A DNA stretch of 53,645 nucleotides. Source: an uncultured Oscillospiraceae bacterium (GTDB taxonomy: Bacteria > Bacillota > Clostridia > Oscillospirales > Oscillospiraceae). A program made the translations under genes and the position numbers. Position 1 is the first letter of the stretch; each line of letters starts with the position of its first letter. Below the pieces are notes generated by a model, which worked only from the letters and a program-made list of their open reading frames with translations, had not been told where the DNA came from and ran no database searches. Where the stretch lies: the NCBI GenBank assembly GCA_944387635.1, contig CALXFT010000008.1, positions 1 to 53,645 on the forward strand, given 5' to 3'. Shown piece after piece: positions 7,467-16,646 of this stretch.

Positions 7467-8825
7467 ATGAACATTATCGTTGCAGGCGACGGAAAAGTCG
7501 GCTCCATGCTGACCCGCCAGCTCTCATCCGAAGGCCACGACATCACGGTCATCGACTCCAATCCCAAGGTCCTGGCCTCCAGCGTGGAGCACTATGACGT
7601 GATCTGCGTTCAGGGCAACTGCGCCTCCATGTCCGTGCTGCGGCAGGCCGGCGTGAAGGACGCCCAGCTGCTCATCGCCGCCACCGGCGAGGATGAGATC
7701 AATCTTCTGTGCTGCACCACCGCCCACGCTCTGAATCCCAAGCTGCACACCATCGCCCGGATTCGCAACCCGGAATACACGGAACAGATCTACCAGATGC
7801 GGGATATTTTCGGCCTTTCCATGGTCATCAATCCGGAAAATCAGGCCGCCATGGAAATTGAGCGGATTCTGAAATACCCCGGCTTCCTGCGGCGGGACAC
7901 CTTCGCCAAGGGCCGCACGGAGATCGTGGAGATCCGGGTGGACGCCGACAGCAAGCTGCGCGACGTAAAGCTTTCGGATCTGAAGAACATCATCCGCTGC
8001 CAGGTCCTGGTCTGCGCCGTTCTGCGCGGCGGCAGCGCCATCGCCCCGAAGGGCGACTTTGTGCTGCGTCAGGGCGACCGGATCTTCGTCACCGCCCTGA
8101 CCCAGAACCTGACCACCCTGCTGAAAAACCTGGGGATCCTGAAGCGCAGAATCCGCAGCGTCACCATCTGCGGCGGCGGCAAGATCAGCTTCTATCTGGC
8201 CAAGCGGCTGATGAAGTCCGGCATCGGCTGCCGGATCCTGGAGATCAACCCCAAGCGCTGCGAAGAACTCTGCGAGCTGCTCCCCGGAGCGGACATCTTC
8301 TACGCCGACGTCAGTCAGCAGGATCTGCTGGACGACGAGGACTTCGGCGCCACCGACGCCGTGGTCACCCTGACCGGCCTGGACGAGCTGAATATGATCG
8401 TCTCCCTCTACGCGGGTTCCCAGGGTGTGGGCAAGGTCATCACCAAGCTGGGCCACACCGGCAACCGCAGCGTCATCGACAGTCTGTCCCTGGGCAGCGT
8501 GATCTGCCCCCGGGAGCTGATCTGCAGCAGCATCGTCCGCTACGTCCGGGCCATGGAAAATCAGACCGGCGCGGCCCTCTCGGTCCACACCATCGCCGAC
8601 GGCCAGGTGGAAGCCATGGAATTTTTGGTGGAGGAGGGTACCCGCAACTGCGGCAAGCCTCTGAAGGAAATCAAGCTCAAGTCCAATGTGCTGCTGGTCA
8701 GCATTGCCCACGGCGCGGATACCCAGATTCCCAACGGCGACTCCTCCTTCGTCCAGGGGGACACCGTGGTGGTGGTCACCAACAGCCGGGAGGGCATCCG
8801 GCAGCTGAACGACATCTTCGCCTGA
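7467..8825 (+). CDS. trkA: Trk potassium uptake regulatory subunit TrkA
   Basis: A cytoplasmic gating protein of 452 residues with two tandem RCK (TrkA-N plus TrkA-C) units. The first Rossmann fold begins MNIIVAGDGKVGSML, with acidic residue D31 (ITVIDSNP) for nucleotide binding. The second starts near residue 231 with VTICGGGKISFYLAKRL. Both halves end in a TrkA-C domain. It forms the ring that controls the TrkH channel in response to nucleotides such as NAD(H) or ATP/ADP. It is followed by trkH after 16 bases on the same strand, and AGGAGG precedes the ATG. Confidence 0.95.
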   Translation: MNIIVAGDGKVGSMLTRQLSSEGHDITVIDSNPKVLASSVEHYDVICVQGNCASMSVLRQAGVKDAQLLIAATGEDEINLLCCTTAHALNPKLHTIARIRNPEYTEQIYQMRDIFGLSMVINPENQAAMEIERILKYPGFLRRDTFAKGRTEIVEIRVDADSKLRDVKLSDLKNIIRCQVLVCAVLRGGSAIAPKGDFVLRQGDRIFVTALTQNLTTLLKNLGILKRRIRSVTICGGGKISFYLAKRLMKSGIGCRILEINPKRCEELCELLPGADIFYADVSQQDLLDDEDFGATDAVVTLTGLDELNMIVSLYAGSQGVGKVITKLGHTGNRSVIDSLSLGSVICPRELICSSIVRYVRAMENQTGAALSVHTIADGQVEAMEFLVEEGTRNCGKPLKEIKLKSNVLLVSIAHGADTQIPNGDSSFVQGDTVVVVTNSREGIRQLNDIFA

Positions 8826-8841
8826 GCCGGGGGAGCAGTCT

Positions 8842-10290
8842 ATGAATTACAAAATGATGGGGCGCTTCCTCGCCCAGGTCCTCTCCATTGAGGGGATTTT
8901 CATGGTTCCGGCCCTGTGCATCAGCCTGTACTTCGGCGAGTCCGCCGCGGTGAAGGGCTTTCTTGTGACGCTGGCCGTCATCGCCGCCATTGCCGCAATT
9001 CTTTCGCTTCTGTGCCGGGGCGCTCCCAGCGCCTTCAACGCCCGGGAGGGCCTGGTCTGTGTGGGCCTGATCTGGATTGTCATGAGTCTTGTGGGGTGTC
9101 TTCCCTTCTACATATCCCGGGAGATCCCCAGCTATGTGGACGCCTTCTTTGAGATCGTCTCGGGCTTTACCACCACCGGCGCCTCCATCGTACCCGATGT
9201 GGAGGCCCTGAGCAACGGAATCCTCTACTGGCGCAGCTTCAGCCACTGGCTGGGCGGCATGGGCGTGCTGGTGTTCCTGCTGGCCTTTACCGGCGAGAAG
9301 GGCCAGGGCTTCACCATGCACCTGCTCCGGGCGGAAAGCCCCGGCCCCAACGTAGGCAAGCTGGTGCCCAAAATGCGGGAGACCGCCGCCATTCTGTACC
9401 TGATCTATGTGATCCTGACCATCATCAACATCATCTTGCTGGTAGTGGGCGACATGCCCCTGCTGGAGGCTGTGTCCACCGCCTTCGGCACGGCCGGTAC
9501 CGGCGGCTTCGGCGTCAAGAACGACTCCTTGGGCAGCTACAGCCCCTACCTGCAAAATGTGACCACCGTGTTCATGATCCTCTTCGGCGTAAACTTCAGC
9601 TGCTACTATCTGTTCCTGATCCGCCAGTGGAAGAGCGTCCTCGGGGACGAGGAGCTGCGGCTGTACCTGGGCATCATCCTTGGCAGCATTCTGCTCATCA
9701 CCCTGGATATCCGGGACATGTACGCCACGCTGGAGGAGACCATCCGCCACGCCGCCTTCCAGGTGGGCAGCATCATCACCACCACCGGCTACGCCACCAC
9801 GGACTTTGACCTGTGGCCCAGCTTCTCCAAGACCATCTTGCTGTGCCTGATGGTGGTAGGCGCCTGCGCAGGCTCCACCGGCGGCGGCCTGAAGGTCGCC
9901 CGGCTCCTGCTGCTGATTAAGACCCTGCGCCGGAACATCCATCAGATGCTCAATCCCCGGAAGGTGGAGATCGTGCGCAACAATGGCCAGACCGTCAGCC
10001 AGAACATTCTGGACAACACCAACGCCTACCTGGCCGCCTACATGATCATTCTCTTCTCCATCTTCACCATCATCTCCCTGGACGGGTTCTCCATTGAGAC
10101 CAACCTGTCGGCCACCTTGTGTACCTTCAACAACATCGGCCCCGGCCTGGACGCCGTAGGCCCCACCTGCAATTTCAGCCAGTACAGCGCCCTGAGCAAA
10201 ATCGTCCTGTCCTGGGGCATGCTGGCAGGCCGGCTGGAGATCTTCCCCATTCTGGTCCTGTTCTCCAAGGACACCTGGAAGCGCCGCTGA
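8842..10290 (+). CDS. trkH: Trk potassium uptake channel subunit TrkH
   Basis: An integral membrane protein of 482 residues of the TrkH/KtrB superfamily, the potassium-conducting partner of TrkA. The four pore-loop repeats are recognisable from their filter segments: SGFTTTGAS (about 110), FGTAGTGGFG (about 215), ITTTGYATTDF (about 310) and the last around FNNIGPGLDAVG (about 430). The family-typical SHWLGGMGVLVF motif follows the first loop. The length is normal for the family. Transcribed with trkA and followed by a strong terminator (10294-10329). Confidence 0.95.
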   Translation: MNYKMMGRFLAQVLSIEGIFMVPALCISLYFGESAAVKGFLVTLAVIAAIAAILSLLCRGAPSAFNAREGLVCVGLIWIVMSLVGCLPFYISREIPSYVDAFFEIVSGFTTTGASIVPDVEALSNGILYWRSFSHWLGGMGVLVFLLAFTGEKGQGFTMHLLRAESPGPNVGKLVPKMRETAAILYLIYVILTIINIILLVVGDMPLLEAVSTAFGTAGTGGFGVKNDSLGSYSPYLQNVTTVFMILFGVNFSCYYLFLIRQWKSVLGDEELRLYLGIILGSILLITLDIRDMYATLEETIRHAAFQVGSIITTTGYATTDFDLWPSFSKTILLCLMVVGACAGSTGGGLKVARLLLLIKTLRRNIHQMLNPRKVEIVRNNGQTVSQNILDNTNAYLAAYMIILFSIFTIISLDGFSIETNLSATLCTFNNIGPGLDAVGPTCNFSQYSALSKIVLSWGMLAGRLEIFPILVLFSKDTWKRR

Positions 10291-10293
10291 CTT

Positions 10294-10329
10294 AAGTTCC
10301 GGTCCCGCAAACGGGGCCGGAACTTTTTT
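10294..10329 (+). terminator. Terminator after trkH
   Basis: Perfect 9-bp stem AAGTTCCGG/CCGGAACTT (10294-10302 and 10317-10325) followed by a T run. It ends immediately before the -35 box of the pyrimidine operon. Confidence 0.9.
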
Positions 10330-10330
10330 G

Positions 10331-10359
10331 TTGACAAAGGAAGCGTCCTATGATAGAAT
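10331..10359 (+). promoter_or_regulatory. Promoter of the pyrimidine operon
   Basis: TTGACA (10331-10336), a 17-base spacer and TAGAAT (10354-10359). The expected start near 10366 gives a leader of about 168 bases ahead of pyrC. Confidence 0.85.
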
Positions 10360-10365
10360 AATTGC

Positions 10366-10534
10366 TGTTGAATGCCCACCTGAACGGATTCCCGGTCAGG
10401 TGGTTTATAAAAGCGCAGGCTTCCCGGAAGCCCCTGTTTGCGTTCCCATTCTTGTAGATAGCCAGCGGCTTGCCGCAATGCTCGTCTTGCCGCCTGCCGG
10501 CAAGACTTTTTTCAGGCTAAGAAAGGAGATTCTC
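10366..10534 (+). promoter_or_regulatory. Attenuator-type leader of the pyrimidine operon
   Basis: The leader forms a first hairpin CCACCTGA/TCAGGTGG (about 10376-10403), a second AGGCTTCC/GGAAGCC stem, and a rho-independent terminator with 9-bp stem GTCTTGCCG/CGGCAAGAC (10484-10506) and six T. An upstream second copy of CTTGCCG (10469-10475) could pair with the same 3' arm and so compete with the terminator. The position before pyr genes suggests transcription attenuation by pyrimidines. The PyrR binding consensus was not found, so the sensor is unknown. Confidence 0.65.
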
Positions 10535-11746
10535 ATGACCAAAGCGATGAAGGCCCAGTTCCCCTCCTCCGATACCGTCTTTTTTGCCAACGGCATCGCC
10601 GATTCTTTTTTCGCCAATGGCCTTTCTGTTTTCAATTCCCCCCGATACGCCATTTTACCCGGCTTTTGCGATGTGCATGTGCATTTCCGCGAGCCGGGTT
10701 TTTCATACAAAGAGACCATTGCCTCCGGCTCCCTGTCGGCGGCCCGGGGCGGCTACAGCGCCGTGTGCACCATGCCCAACCTGAACCCGGTGCCTGACAC
10801 CCTGGACCACCTGAAGGCCCAGCTGGCCCCCATCCAAAGCGACGGGCGGGTCCACATCTACCCCTACGGCGCCATCACCATGGGCGAAAAGGGCGAACAG
10901 CTGGCCTGTATGAGGGACATGGCCCCCTATGTGGTGGGCTTTTCCGACGACGGCCGGGGCGTCCAGGATTCGGAGCTCATGGGCCGCGCCATGCTTCTGG
11001 CCAAGGAGCTGGACAAGCCCATCGTTGCCCACTGTGAGGACAACAGCCTCCTGGGGGGCGGCTACATCCATGACGGCGACTACGCGAAGGCCCACGGCCA
11101 CCGGGGCATCTGCTCCGAAAGCGAATGGGGCCAGGTGGCCCGGGACCTGGAACTGGTCCGGCAGACCGGCGTACGCTACCATGTCTGCCACATCTCCACC
11201 AAGGAGACCGTGGATCTGATCCGCGCGGCCAAGGCCCAGGGCCTGGACGTGACCTGCGAGACCGGCCCCCACTACCTGGTCATGGACGACTCCATGCTCC
11301 AGGAGGACGGCCGCTTCAAAATGAACCCCCCCATCCGGAGCCGTGCCGACCGGGACGCCCTGGTCCAGGGACTTCTGGACGGCACCATCGATATGATCGC
11401 CACCGACCACGCCCCCCACTCGGCGGAGGAAAAATCCCGGGGCCTGGAAAAGAGCGCCTTCGGCGTGGTGGGGCTGGAGACCGCCTTCCCCATCCTGTAC
11501 ACCTGCCTGGTCAAGCCGGGGATTCTGTCCCTGGAGCGTCTGGTCGATCTGATGTGCCGCAATCCCAGGAACCGTTTCCGCATCCCCCTGGGCTGCGACT
11601 ACAGCGTCTGGGATCTGGAGGCCGAATCCGTGATAGACCCGGAGACCTTCCTCTCCATGGGCAGGGCCACCCCCTTCGCCGGTTGGCAGGTCCGGGGCAA
11701 ATGCATGGCCACGGTCTGCGACGGCCGCCTGGTATACCGGGCATAA
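10535..11746 (+). CDS. pyrC: Dihydroorotase
   Basis: Amidohydrolase of 403 residues catalysing reversible ring closure of carbamoyl-aspartate to dihydroorotate, the third step of UMP synthesis. Zinc ligands are visible in DVHVHFREPG (His48, His50), IVAHCEDN and CHISTKE, with the catalytic Asp in MIATDHAPHS. The start is the ATG at 10535, after AAAGGAG; the open frame continues upstream through the leader without a ribosome site. It opens the operon pyrC-carB-pyrK-pyrD-pyrF-pyrE. The type (GxxH motif order) is class I, like B. subtilis PyrC. Confidence 0.95.
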   Translation: MTKAMKAQFPSSDTVFFANGIADSFFANGLSVFNSPRYAILPGFCDVHVHFREPGFSYKETIASGSLSAARGGYSAVCTMPNLNPVPDTLDHLKAQLAPIQSDGRVHIYPYGAITMGEKGEQLACMRDMAPYVVGFSDDGRGVQDSELMGRAMLLAKELDKPIVAHCEDNSLLGGGYIHDGDYAKAHGHRGICSESEWGQVARDLELVRQTGVRYHVCHISTKETVDLIRAAKAQGLDVTCETGPHYLVMDDSMLQEDGRFKMNPPIRSRADRDALVQGLLDGTIDMIATDHAPHSAEEKSRGLEKSAFGVVGLETAFPILYTCLVKPGILSLERLVDLMCRNPRNRFRIPLGCDYSVWDLEAESVIDPETFLSMGRATPFAGWQVRGKCMATVCDGRLVYRA

Positions 11747-11799
11747 CCGCATTTTCGTATTTCCCATATATTTGTTATGATCTAGGAGGATAAAACACA

Positions 11800-14700
11800 A
11801 TGGCTAAGAGAACGGATATCAAGAAAATTCTCATCATCGGCTCCGGTCCCATCGTCATTGGCCAGGCCGCCGAATTTGACTACGCCGGCACCCAGGCCTG
11901 TCTGGCTCTGAAAGAAGAAGGATACGAAGTGGTCCTGTGCAATTCCAACCCCGCCACCATCATGACCGACACGGTCATTGCCGACAAGGTCTACATGGAA
12001 CCTCTGACCCTGGAGTATGTGGCCAAGATCATCCGTTACGAGCGTCCCGACGCCATTGTGCCGGGCATCGGCGGCCAGACCGGCCTGAACCTGGCCATGC
12101 AGCTGGAGAAGAAGGGTATTCTGAAGGAGTGCCGGGTCAAGCTCCTGGGCACCTCCAGCCAGTCCATCGAGCAGGCCGAGGACCGGGAGAAGTTCAAGGA
12201 GCTGTGCCAGTCCATCGGTGAGCCCGTCATCCCCTCGGAGATCACCTACTCCCTGGAAGAGGCCAAGGAAGCGGCCAAGCGCATCGGCTATCCTGTGGTG
12301 CTCCGCCCCGCCTTCACCCTGGGCGGCACCGGCGGCGGCTTCGCCTACAACGAAGAAGAGCTCATTGAGGTGGGCCTGAACGCCTTCAACCTGTCCCCGG
12401 TACACCAGGTCCTCATTGAGAAGTCCGTCAAGGGCTACAAGGAGATCGAGTTCGAGGTCATGCGCGACTCCAGCGACCACGCCATCACCATCTGCGGCAT
12501 GGAGAACATTGACCCCGTAGGCGTCCACACCGGCGACTCCATCGTAGTGGCCCCCATCATGACCCTGAGCCCCGAAGATCTGAAGATGCTCAACGACTCC
12601 GCCATCAAGATCATCCGGGCCCTGAAGATCGAGGGCGGCTGCAACGTCCAGTTCGCCCTGAACCCCGCCTCCTCCGAGTACTTCCTCATTGAGGTCAACC
12701 CCAGAGTTTCCCGCTCCTCCGCCCTGGCCTCCAAGGCCTCCGGCTACCCCATCGCCCGGGTCACCGCCAAGATCGCCATGGGCATGACCCTGGAGGAGAT
12801 CAAGATCGCCAACACCAACGCCGCCTTTGAGCCCCAGCTGGACTACGTGGTCGCCAAGCTCCCCCGGTTCCCCTTCGACAAATTTGCCTCCGCCCCCAAC
12901 ACTCTGGGCACCCAGATGAAGGCTACCGGCGAGGTCATGGGCATCGGCTCCAACCTGGAGGAGGCTCTGCTCAAGGGCATCCGCTCCCTGGAGATCGGCG
13001 CCAACCACGTCTACCTGTCCAAGTTTGACAACATGAACCGCCAGGAGCTGCTGGAGTACATCTCCCAGTTCCGGTCCGACAACATCTTCGCCATCGCGGA
13101 GCTTCTGTATCACGGCGAGAGCGTGGAGAAGATTGCCGAAGTCACCCAGATCACCCCCTACTTCCTGGAAGCCCTGAAGCGGATCATCGACATGGAAGAG
13201 CTGCTGCGGGTGAAGGTCCGGGATCTGGACGCCCTGCGCTCCGCCAAGGAGATGGGCTTCAGCGACAAGTACATCGCCCGTCTGTGGAAGTGCCATGAGC
13301 TGGAGGTCTACGACCTGCGCAAGGCCAACGGCATGATGCCCCGGTTCCGCATGGTGGATACCTGCCACACCGGCGCCTACATTCCCTACTTCTACTCCTC
13401 CTACACCGGCAGCAACGATTCCATCCTCACAGACAAGAAGAAAATCGTGGTCCTGGGCGCCGGTCCCATCCGCATCGGCCAGGGCGTGGAATTTGACTAC
13501 TCCACGGTCCATGCCGTCATGACCATCCGCAACGCCGGTTACGAGGCCATCATCATCAACAACAACCCCGAGACCGTCTCCACCGACTACACCACCGCCG
13601 ACAAGCTCTACTTCGAGCCCCTAACCACCGAAGATGTGATCAACATCATCGAGTACGAAAAGCCCGACGGCGTCATCGCCTCTCTGGGCGGCCAGACCGC
13701 CATCAATCTGGCCCAGCCCCTGGCGGACCGGGGCGTGAAGATCATCGGCACCGACTGCGCCGCCATCGACAAGGCCGAGAACCGGGACCTGTTCGAAAAG
13801 CTCCTGCAGGAGCTGGAGATTCCCCAGCCCATGGGCAAGGCCGTGACCAACATCGAAGACGGCCTGGCTGCCGCCGAGATGATCGGCTACCCTGTCCTGG
13901 TCCGTCCCAGCTTCGTCCTGGGCGGCCGGGCCATGCAGATCGTCTCCAATGAGCGCCAGCTGCGCCACTACCTGCGTACCGCCGTGGAGATCGACGAGGA
14001 CAAGCCAGTTCTGGTGGACAAGTACATCCAGGGCCGGGAAGTGGAGATCGACGCCATCTGCGACGGCCGGGACGTCTTCGTCCCCGGCATCATGGAGCTG
14101 GTGGAGCGCACCGGCATCCACTCCGGCGACTCCATCTCCGTCTACCCCTCCTTCTCCATCTCCAACAAGGTCAAGGGCATCATCCTGCAGTACGCCAAGA
14201 AGCTGGGCCTGGGCATCGGCATTGTGGGCCTGTTCAACATCCAGTTCATTGTGGACGAGGAAGACAACGTGTTCGTCATTGAGGTCAACCCCCGTTCCTC
14301 CCGTACCGTCCCCTTCCTGAGCAAGGCCACGGGCTACTCCCTGGCGGACATCGCCACGGAGGTGATCCTGGGCAAGAGCCTGAAGGAGCTGGGCTTCTTC
14401 GACATCTACCCCGACGAGCAGAAGCGCTGGTATGTCAAGGCCCCCGTGTTCTCCTTCAACAAGATCCGGGGCCTGGACGCCTACCTGACCCCGGAAATGA
14501 AGTCCACCGGCGAAGCCATCGGCTACGACCGGACCATGACCCGCGCTCTGTACAAGGCCCTCCAGGCCTCCGGCATGCACCTGCAGAACTACGGCACCGT
14601 CTTCGTCACCGTCTCCGACAAGGACAAGGAGGAGGCCCTGCCTCTGATCCGCCGGTTCTACCAGCTGGGCTTCAACATCGAAGCCACCTACGGCACCGCC

Positions 14701-14970
14701 GTATTCCTGAAGTCCAACGGCATCCGCACCCACATTCTGGGCAAGATCAGCGACGGTAGCAACGAAATTCCCAACGCCCTGCGGCAGGGCCACATCGCCT
14801 ACGTCATCAACACCCGGGACCCCGGCGCCAACGAAGGCGACGGCGTCCTGATCCGTCAGATCGCCACGGAGCACAATGTGACCCTGTTCACCTCTCTGGA
14901 TACCATCCGTGTGCTGCTGGACGTGCTGGAGGAGACCACCCTGACCATCTCCACCATCGACGCGGACTGA
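11800..14970 (+). CDS. carB: Carbamoyl-phosphate synthase large subunit
   Basis: 1056 residues, the usual full length. Two homologous ATP-grasp halves are evident: the first begins KKILIIGSGPIVIGQAAEFD and the second, near residue 547, begins KIVVLGAGPIRIGQGVEFDY. A C-terminal MGS-like allosteric domain follows (about 930-1056). It makes carbamoyl phosphate from bicarbonate, two ATP and ammonia tunnelled from the small subunit CarA. A good AGGAGG precedes the ATG by about 10 bases. CarA, normally adjacent, is not in the window, nor is pyrB, so both must be elsewhere in the genome. Confidence 0.97.
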   Translation: MAKRTDIKKILIIGSGPIVIGQAAEFDYAGTQACLALKEEGYEVVLCNSNPATIMTDTVIADKVYMEPLTLEYVAKIIRYERPDAIVPGIGGQTGLNLAMQLEKKGILKECRVKLLGTSSQSIEQAEDREKFKELCQSIGEPVIPSEITYSLEEAKEAAKRIGYPVVLRPAFTLGGTGGGFAYNEEELIEVGLNAFNLSPVHQVLIEKSVKGYKEIEFEVMRDSSDHAITICGMENIDPVGVHTGDSIVVAPIMTLSPEDLKMLNDSAIKIIRALKIEGGCNVQFALNPASSEYFLIEVNPRVSRSSALASKASGYPIARVTAKIAMGMTLEEIKIANTNAAFEPQLDYVVAKLPRFPFDKFASAPNTLGTQMKATGEVMGIGSNLEEALLKGIRSLEIGANHVYLSKFDNMNRQELLEYISQFRSDNIFAIAELLYHGESVEKIAEVTQITPYFLEALKRIIDMEELLRVKVRDLDALRSAKEMGFSDKYIARLWKCHELEVYDLRKANGMMPRFRMVDTCHTGAYIPYFYSSYTGSNDSILTDKKKIVVLGAGPIRIGQGVEFDYSTVHAVMTIRNAGYEAIIINNNPETVSTDYTTADKLYFEPLTTEDVINIIEYEKPDGVIASLGGQTAINLAQPLADRGVKIIGTDCAAIDKAENRDLFEKLLQELEIPQPMGKAVTNIEDGLAAAEMIGYPVLVRPSFVLGGRAMQIVSNERQLRHYLRTAVEIDEDKPVLVDKYIQGREVEIDAICDGRDVFVPGIMELVERTGIHSGDSISVYPSFSISNKVKGIILQYAKKLGLGIGIVGLFNIQFIVDEEDNVFVIEVNPRSSRTVPFLSKATGYSLADIATEVILGKSLKELGFFDIYPDEQKRWYVKAPVFSFNKIRGLDAYLTPEMKSTGEAIGYDRTMTRALYKALQASGMHLQNYGTVFVTVSDKDKEEALPLIRRFYQLGFNIEATYGTAVFLKSNGIRTHILGKISDGSNEIPNALRQGHIAYVINTRDPGANEGDGVLIRQIATEHNVTLFTSLDTIRVLLDVLEETTLTISTIDAD

Positions 14971-14997
14971 CCCGCGGGTCAGTGGGAAGGAGTCCCT

Positions 14998-15732
14998 ATG
15001 AAACAAAGCCTGTTCCAAATCCTGCGCAACGAAGCCCTGACCGACACGGTCTGGAAAATGGTCCTCAGCGGAGACACCTCCGCCATCACCGCTCCGGGCC
15101 AGTTCGTGAACATCCGTCTGGACGGTCTGTTCCTGCGCCGCCCCATCTCCGTGTGCGACCATGACGAGACCACCCTGACCATCGTATACAAGGTGGTGGG
15201 CAAGGGCACGGAGCAGATGTCCCGCATGGTCCCGGGCCAGAAATTGGACCTACTCACCGGCCTGGGCAACGGCTATGACCCAGCCCCCGCCGGGGACCGG
15301 CCTGTGCTCCTGGGCGGCGGCGTCGGCGTGCCTCCCCTGTACAACCTGGCCAAAAAGCTCCTGGCCCAGGGCAAGGCGGTCACGGTGGTCCTGGGCTTCA
15401 ACACCCACAAAGAGATCTTCTTTGAGGACGCCTTCCGGGCTCTGGGCTGCAAGGTCATCGTCACCACGGTGGACGGCAGCCGCGGCCTCAAGGGCTTCGT
15501 CACCGACGGCCTGCCCGAAGACGCCACCTACTTCTTCGCCTGCGGCCCGGAGCCCATGCTGAAGGCCGTGTACCGCTCCACCGGGACCTCCGGCCAGATG
15601 AGCTTTGAAGAGCGCATGGGCTGCGGCTTCGGCGCCTGCATGGGCTGCTCCTGCAAGACCCTCACCGGCTACAAGCGCATCTGCAAGGACGGCCCCGTTA
15701 TGAGAAAGGAGGAGATCCTGTGGGAAGCTTAA
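14998..15732 (+). CDS. pyrK: Dihydroorotate dehydrogenase electron transfer subunit PyrK
   Basis: 244 residues; FAD/NAD-binding ferredoxin-reductase fold with a C-terminal [2Fe-2S] site. FAD contact motif LRRPISVCD lies near residue 44, the NAD-binding glycine segment VLLGGGVGVPPLYNLAK near 100, and the cluster cysteines are in MGCGFGACMGCSCKT and CKDGPV. It forms the class 1B dihydroorotate dehydrogenase with PyrD and lets it use NAD+ as electron acceptor. Its stop codon overlaps the GTG start of pyrD by 13 bases, indicating coupled translation. Confidence 0.95.
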   Translation: MKQSLFQILRNEALTDTVWKMVLSGDTSAITAPGQFVNIRLDGLFLRRPISVCDHDETTLTIVYKVVGKGTEQMSRMVPGQKLDLLTGLGNGYDPAPAGDRPVLLGGGVGVPPLYNLAKKLLAQGKAVTVVLGFNTHKEIFFEDAFRALGCKVIVTTVDGSRGLKGFVTDGLPEDATYFFACGPEPMLKAVYRSTGTSGQMSFEERMGCGFGACMGCSCKTLTGYKRICKDGPVMRKEEILWEA

Positions 15733-16646
15733 GCGTCAACCTCTGCGGCATAGAACTGGACAACCCTGTGATCCCCGCTTCCGGCACCTTCGGCTACGGC
15801 CGAGAGTACGCGGAGCTTTACGACATCAATATTCTGGGTACCTTCTCCTTTAAGGGCACCACCAGGGAGCCCCGGTTCGGCAACCCCACCCCCCGGATCG
15901 CCGAGTGTACCGGCGGCATGATCAACGCCGTGGGACTGCAGAATCCCGGCGTGGAAGCGGTCATTGAACAGGAGCTGCCCCAGCTGAAAGCCTGCTTCCA
16001 CAAGCCGGTCATGGCCAACGTCTCCGGCTTCAGCGTGGAGGACTACGCCTACACCTGCGCCAGGCTGGACAAAGAGGAGCAGGTGGGCTGGCTGGAGGTC
16101 AACGTCAGCTGTCCCAACGTCCACGGCGGCGGCATGAGCTTTGGCACCCAGCCCGAGGCCGCCGCGGAAGTGACCCGGGCGGTGAAGGCCGTGACCACCA
16201 AGCCTGTGATCATCAAGCTCTCCCCCAACGTCACGGACATTGTCTCCATCGCCAGAGCCTGCGAGGACGCCGGGGCCGACGGCATCAGCCTGATCAACAC
16301 CATGCTGGGCATGCGCATCGACCTGCGCACCCGCAAGCCCGTCATCGCCAACACCATGGGCGGCTTCTCCGGACCGGCCATCTTCCCGGTGGCCCTGCGG
16401 ATGGTCTACCAGGTGGCCAGGGCGGTGAAGATCCCCGTGGTGGGCATGGGCGGCGTCAGTTCCGCCGAGGACGTCATCGAGATGATGCTGGCCGGCGCCA
16501 CCGCCGTAGAGGTAGGCGCGGCCAACCTGGTCAATCCCTTCGTCTGCCGGGACATCATCCGGCAGCTGCCAGAGACCATGGACAAGTACGGAATCCACAG
16601 CTTAAGAGAAATCATAGGAGGCGTAAATGAATGGGTAAGGACGTAA
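15720..16646 (+). CDS. pyrD: Dihydroorotate dehydrogenase, class 1B catalytic subunit
   Basis: 308 residues with the FMN-binding TIM-barrel of class 1 enzymes. Motifs include PASGTFGYGREY, the NVSCPNVHGGG segment, and the phosphate-binding end VGMGGVSSAEDVIEM. The active-site base is the cysteine in VNVSCPN, as expected for class 1. It oxidises dihydroorotate to orotate. It starts with GTG at 15720 (SD AAGGAGGAG), overlapping the end of pyrK. Its end overlaps pyrF by 16 bases. Confidence 0.95.
   Translation: MGSLSVNLCGIELDNPVIPASGTFGYGREYAELYDINILGTFSFKGTTREPRFGNPTPRIAECTGGMINAVGLQNPGVEAVIEQELPQLKACFHKPVMANVSGFSVEDYAYTCARLDKEEQVGWLEVNVSCPNVHGGGMSFGTQPEAAAEVTRAVKAVTTKPVIIKLSPNVTDIVSIARACEDAGADGISLINTMLGMRIDLRTRKPVIANTMGGFSGPAIFPVALRMVYQVARAVKIPVVGMGGVSSAEDVIEMMLAGATAVEVGAANLVNPFVCRDIIRQLPETMDKYGIHSLREIIGGVNEWVRT

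Noticed and set aside
11782-15162. Very long minus-strand open frames opposite carB (11782-13512 and 13621-15162)
   Set aside because: Antisense shadows of a GC-rich gene: low-complexity Gly/Val/Asp-rich translations, no ribosome sites, no family resemblance.
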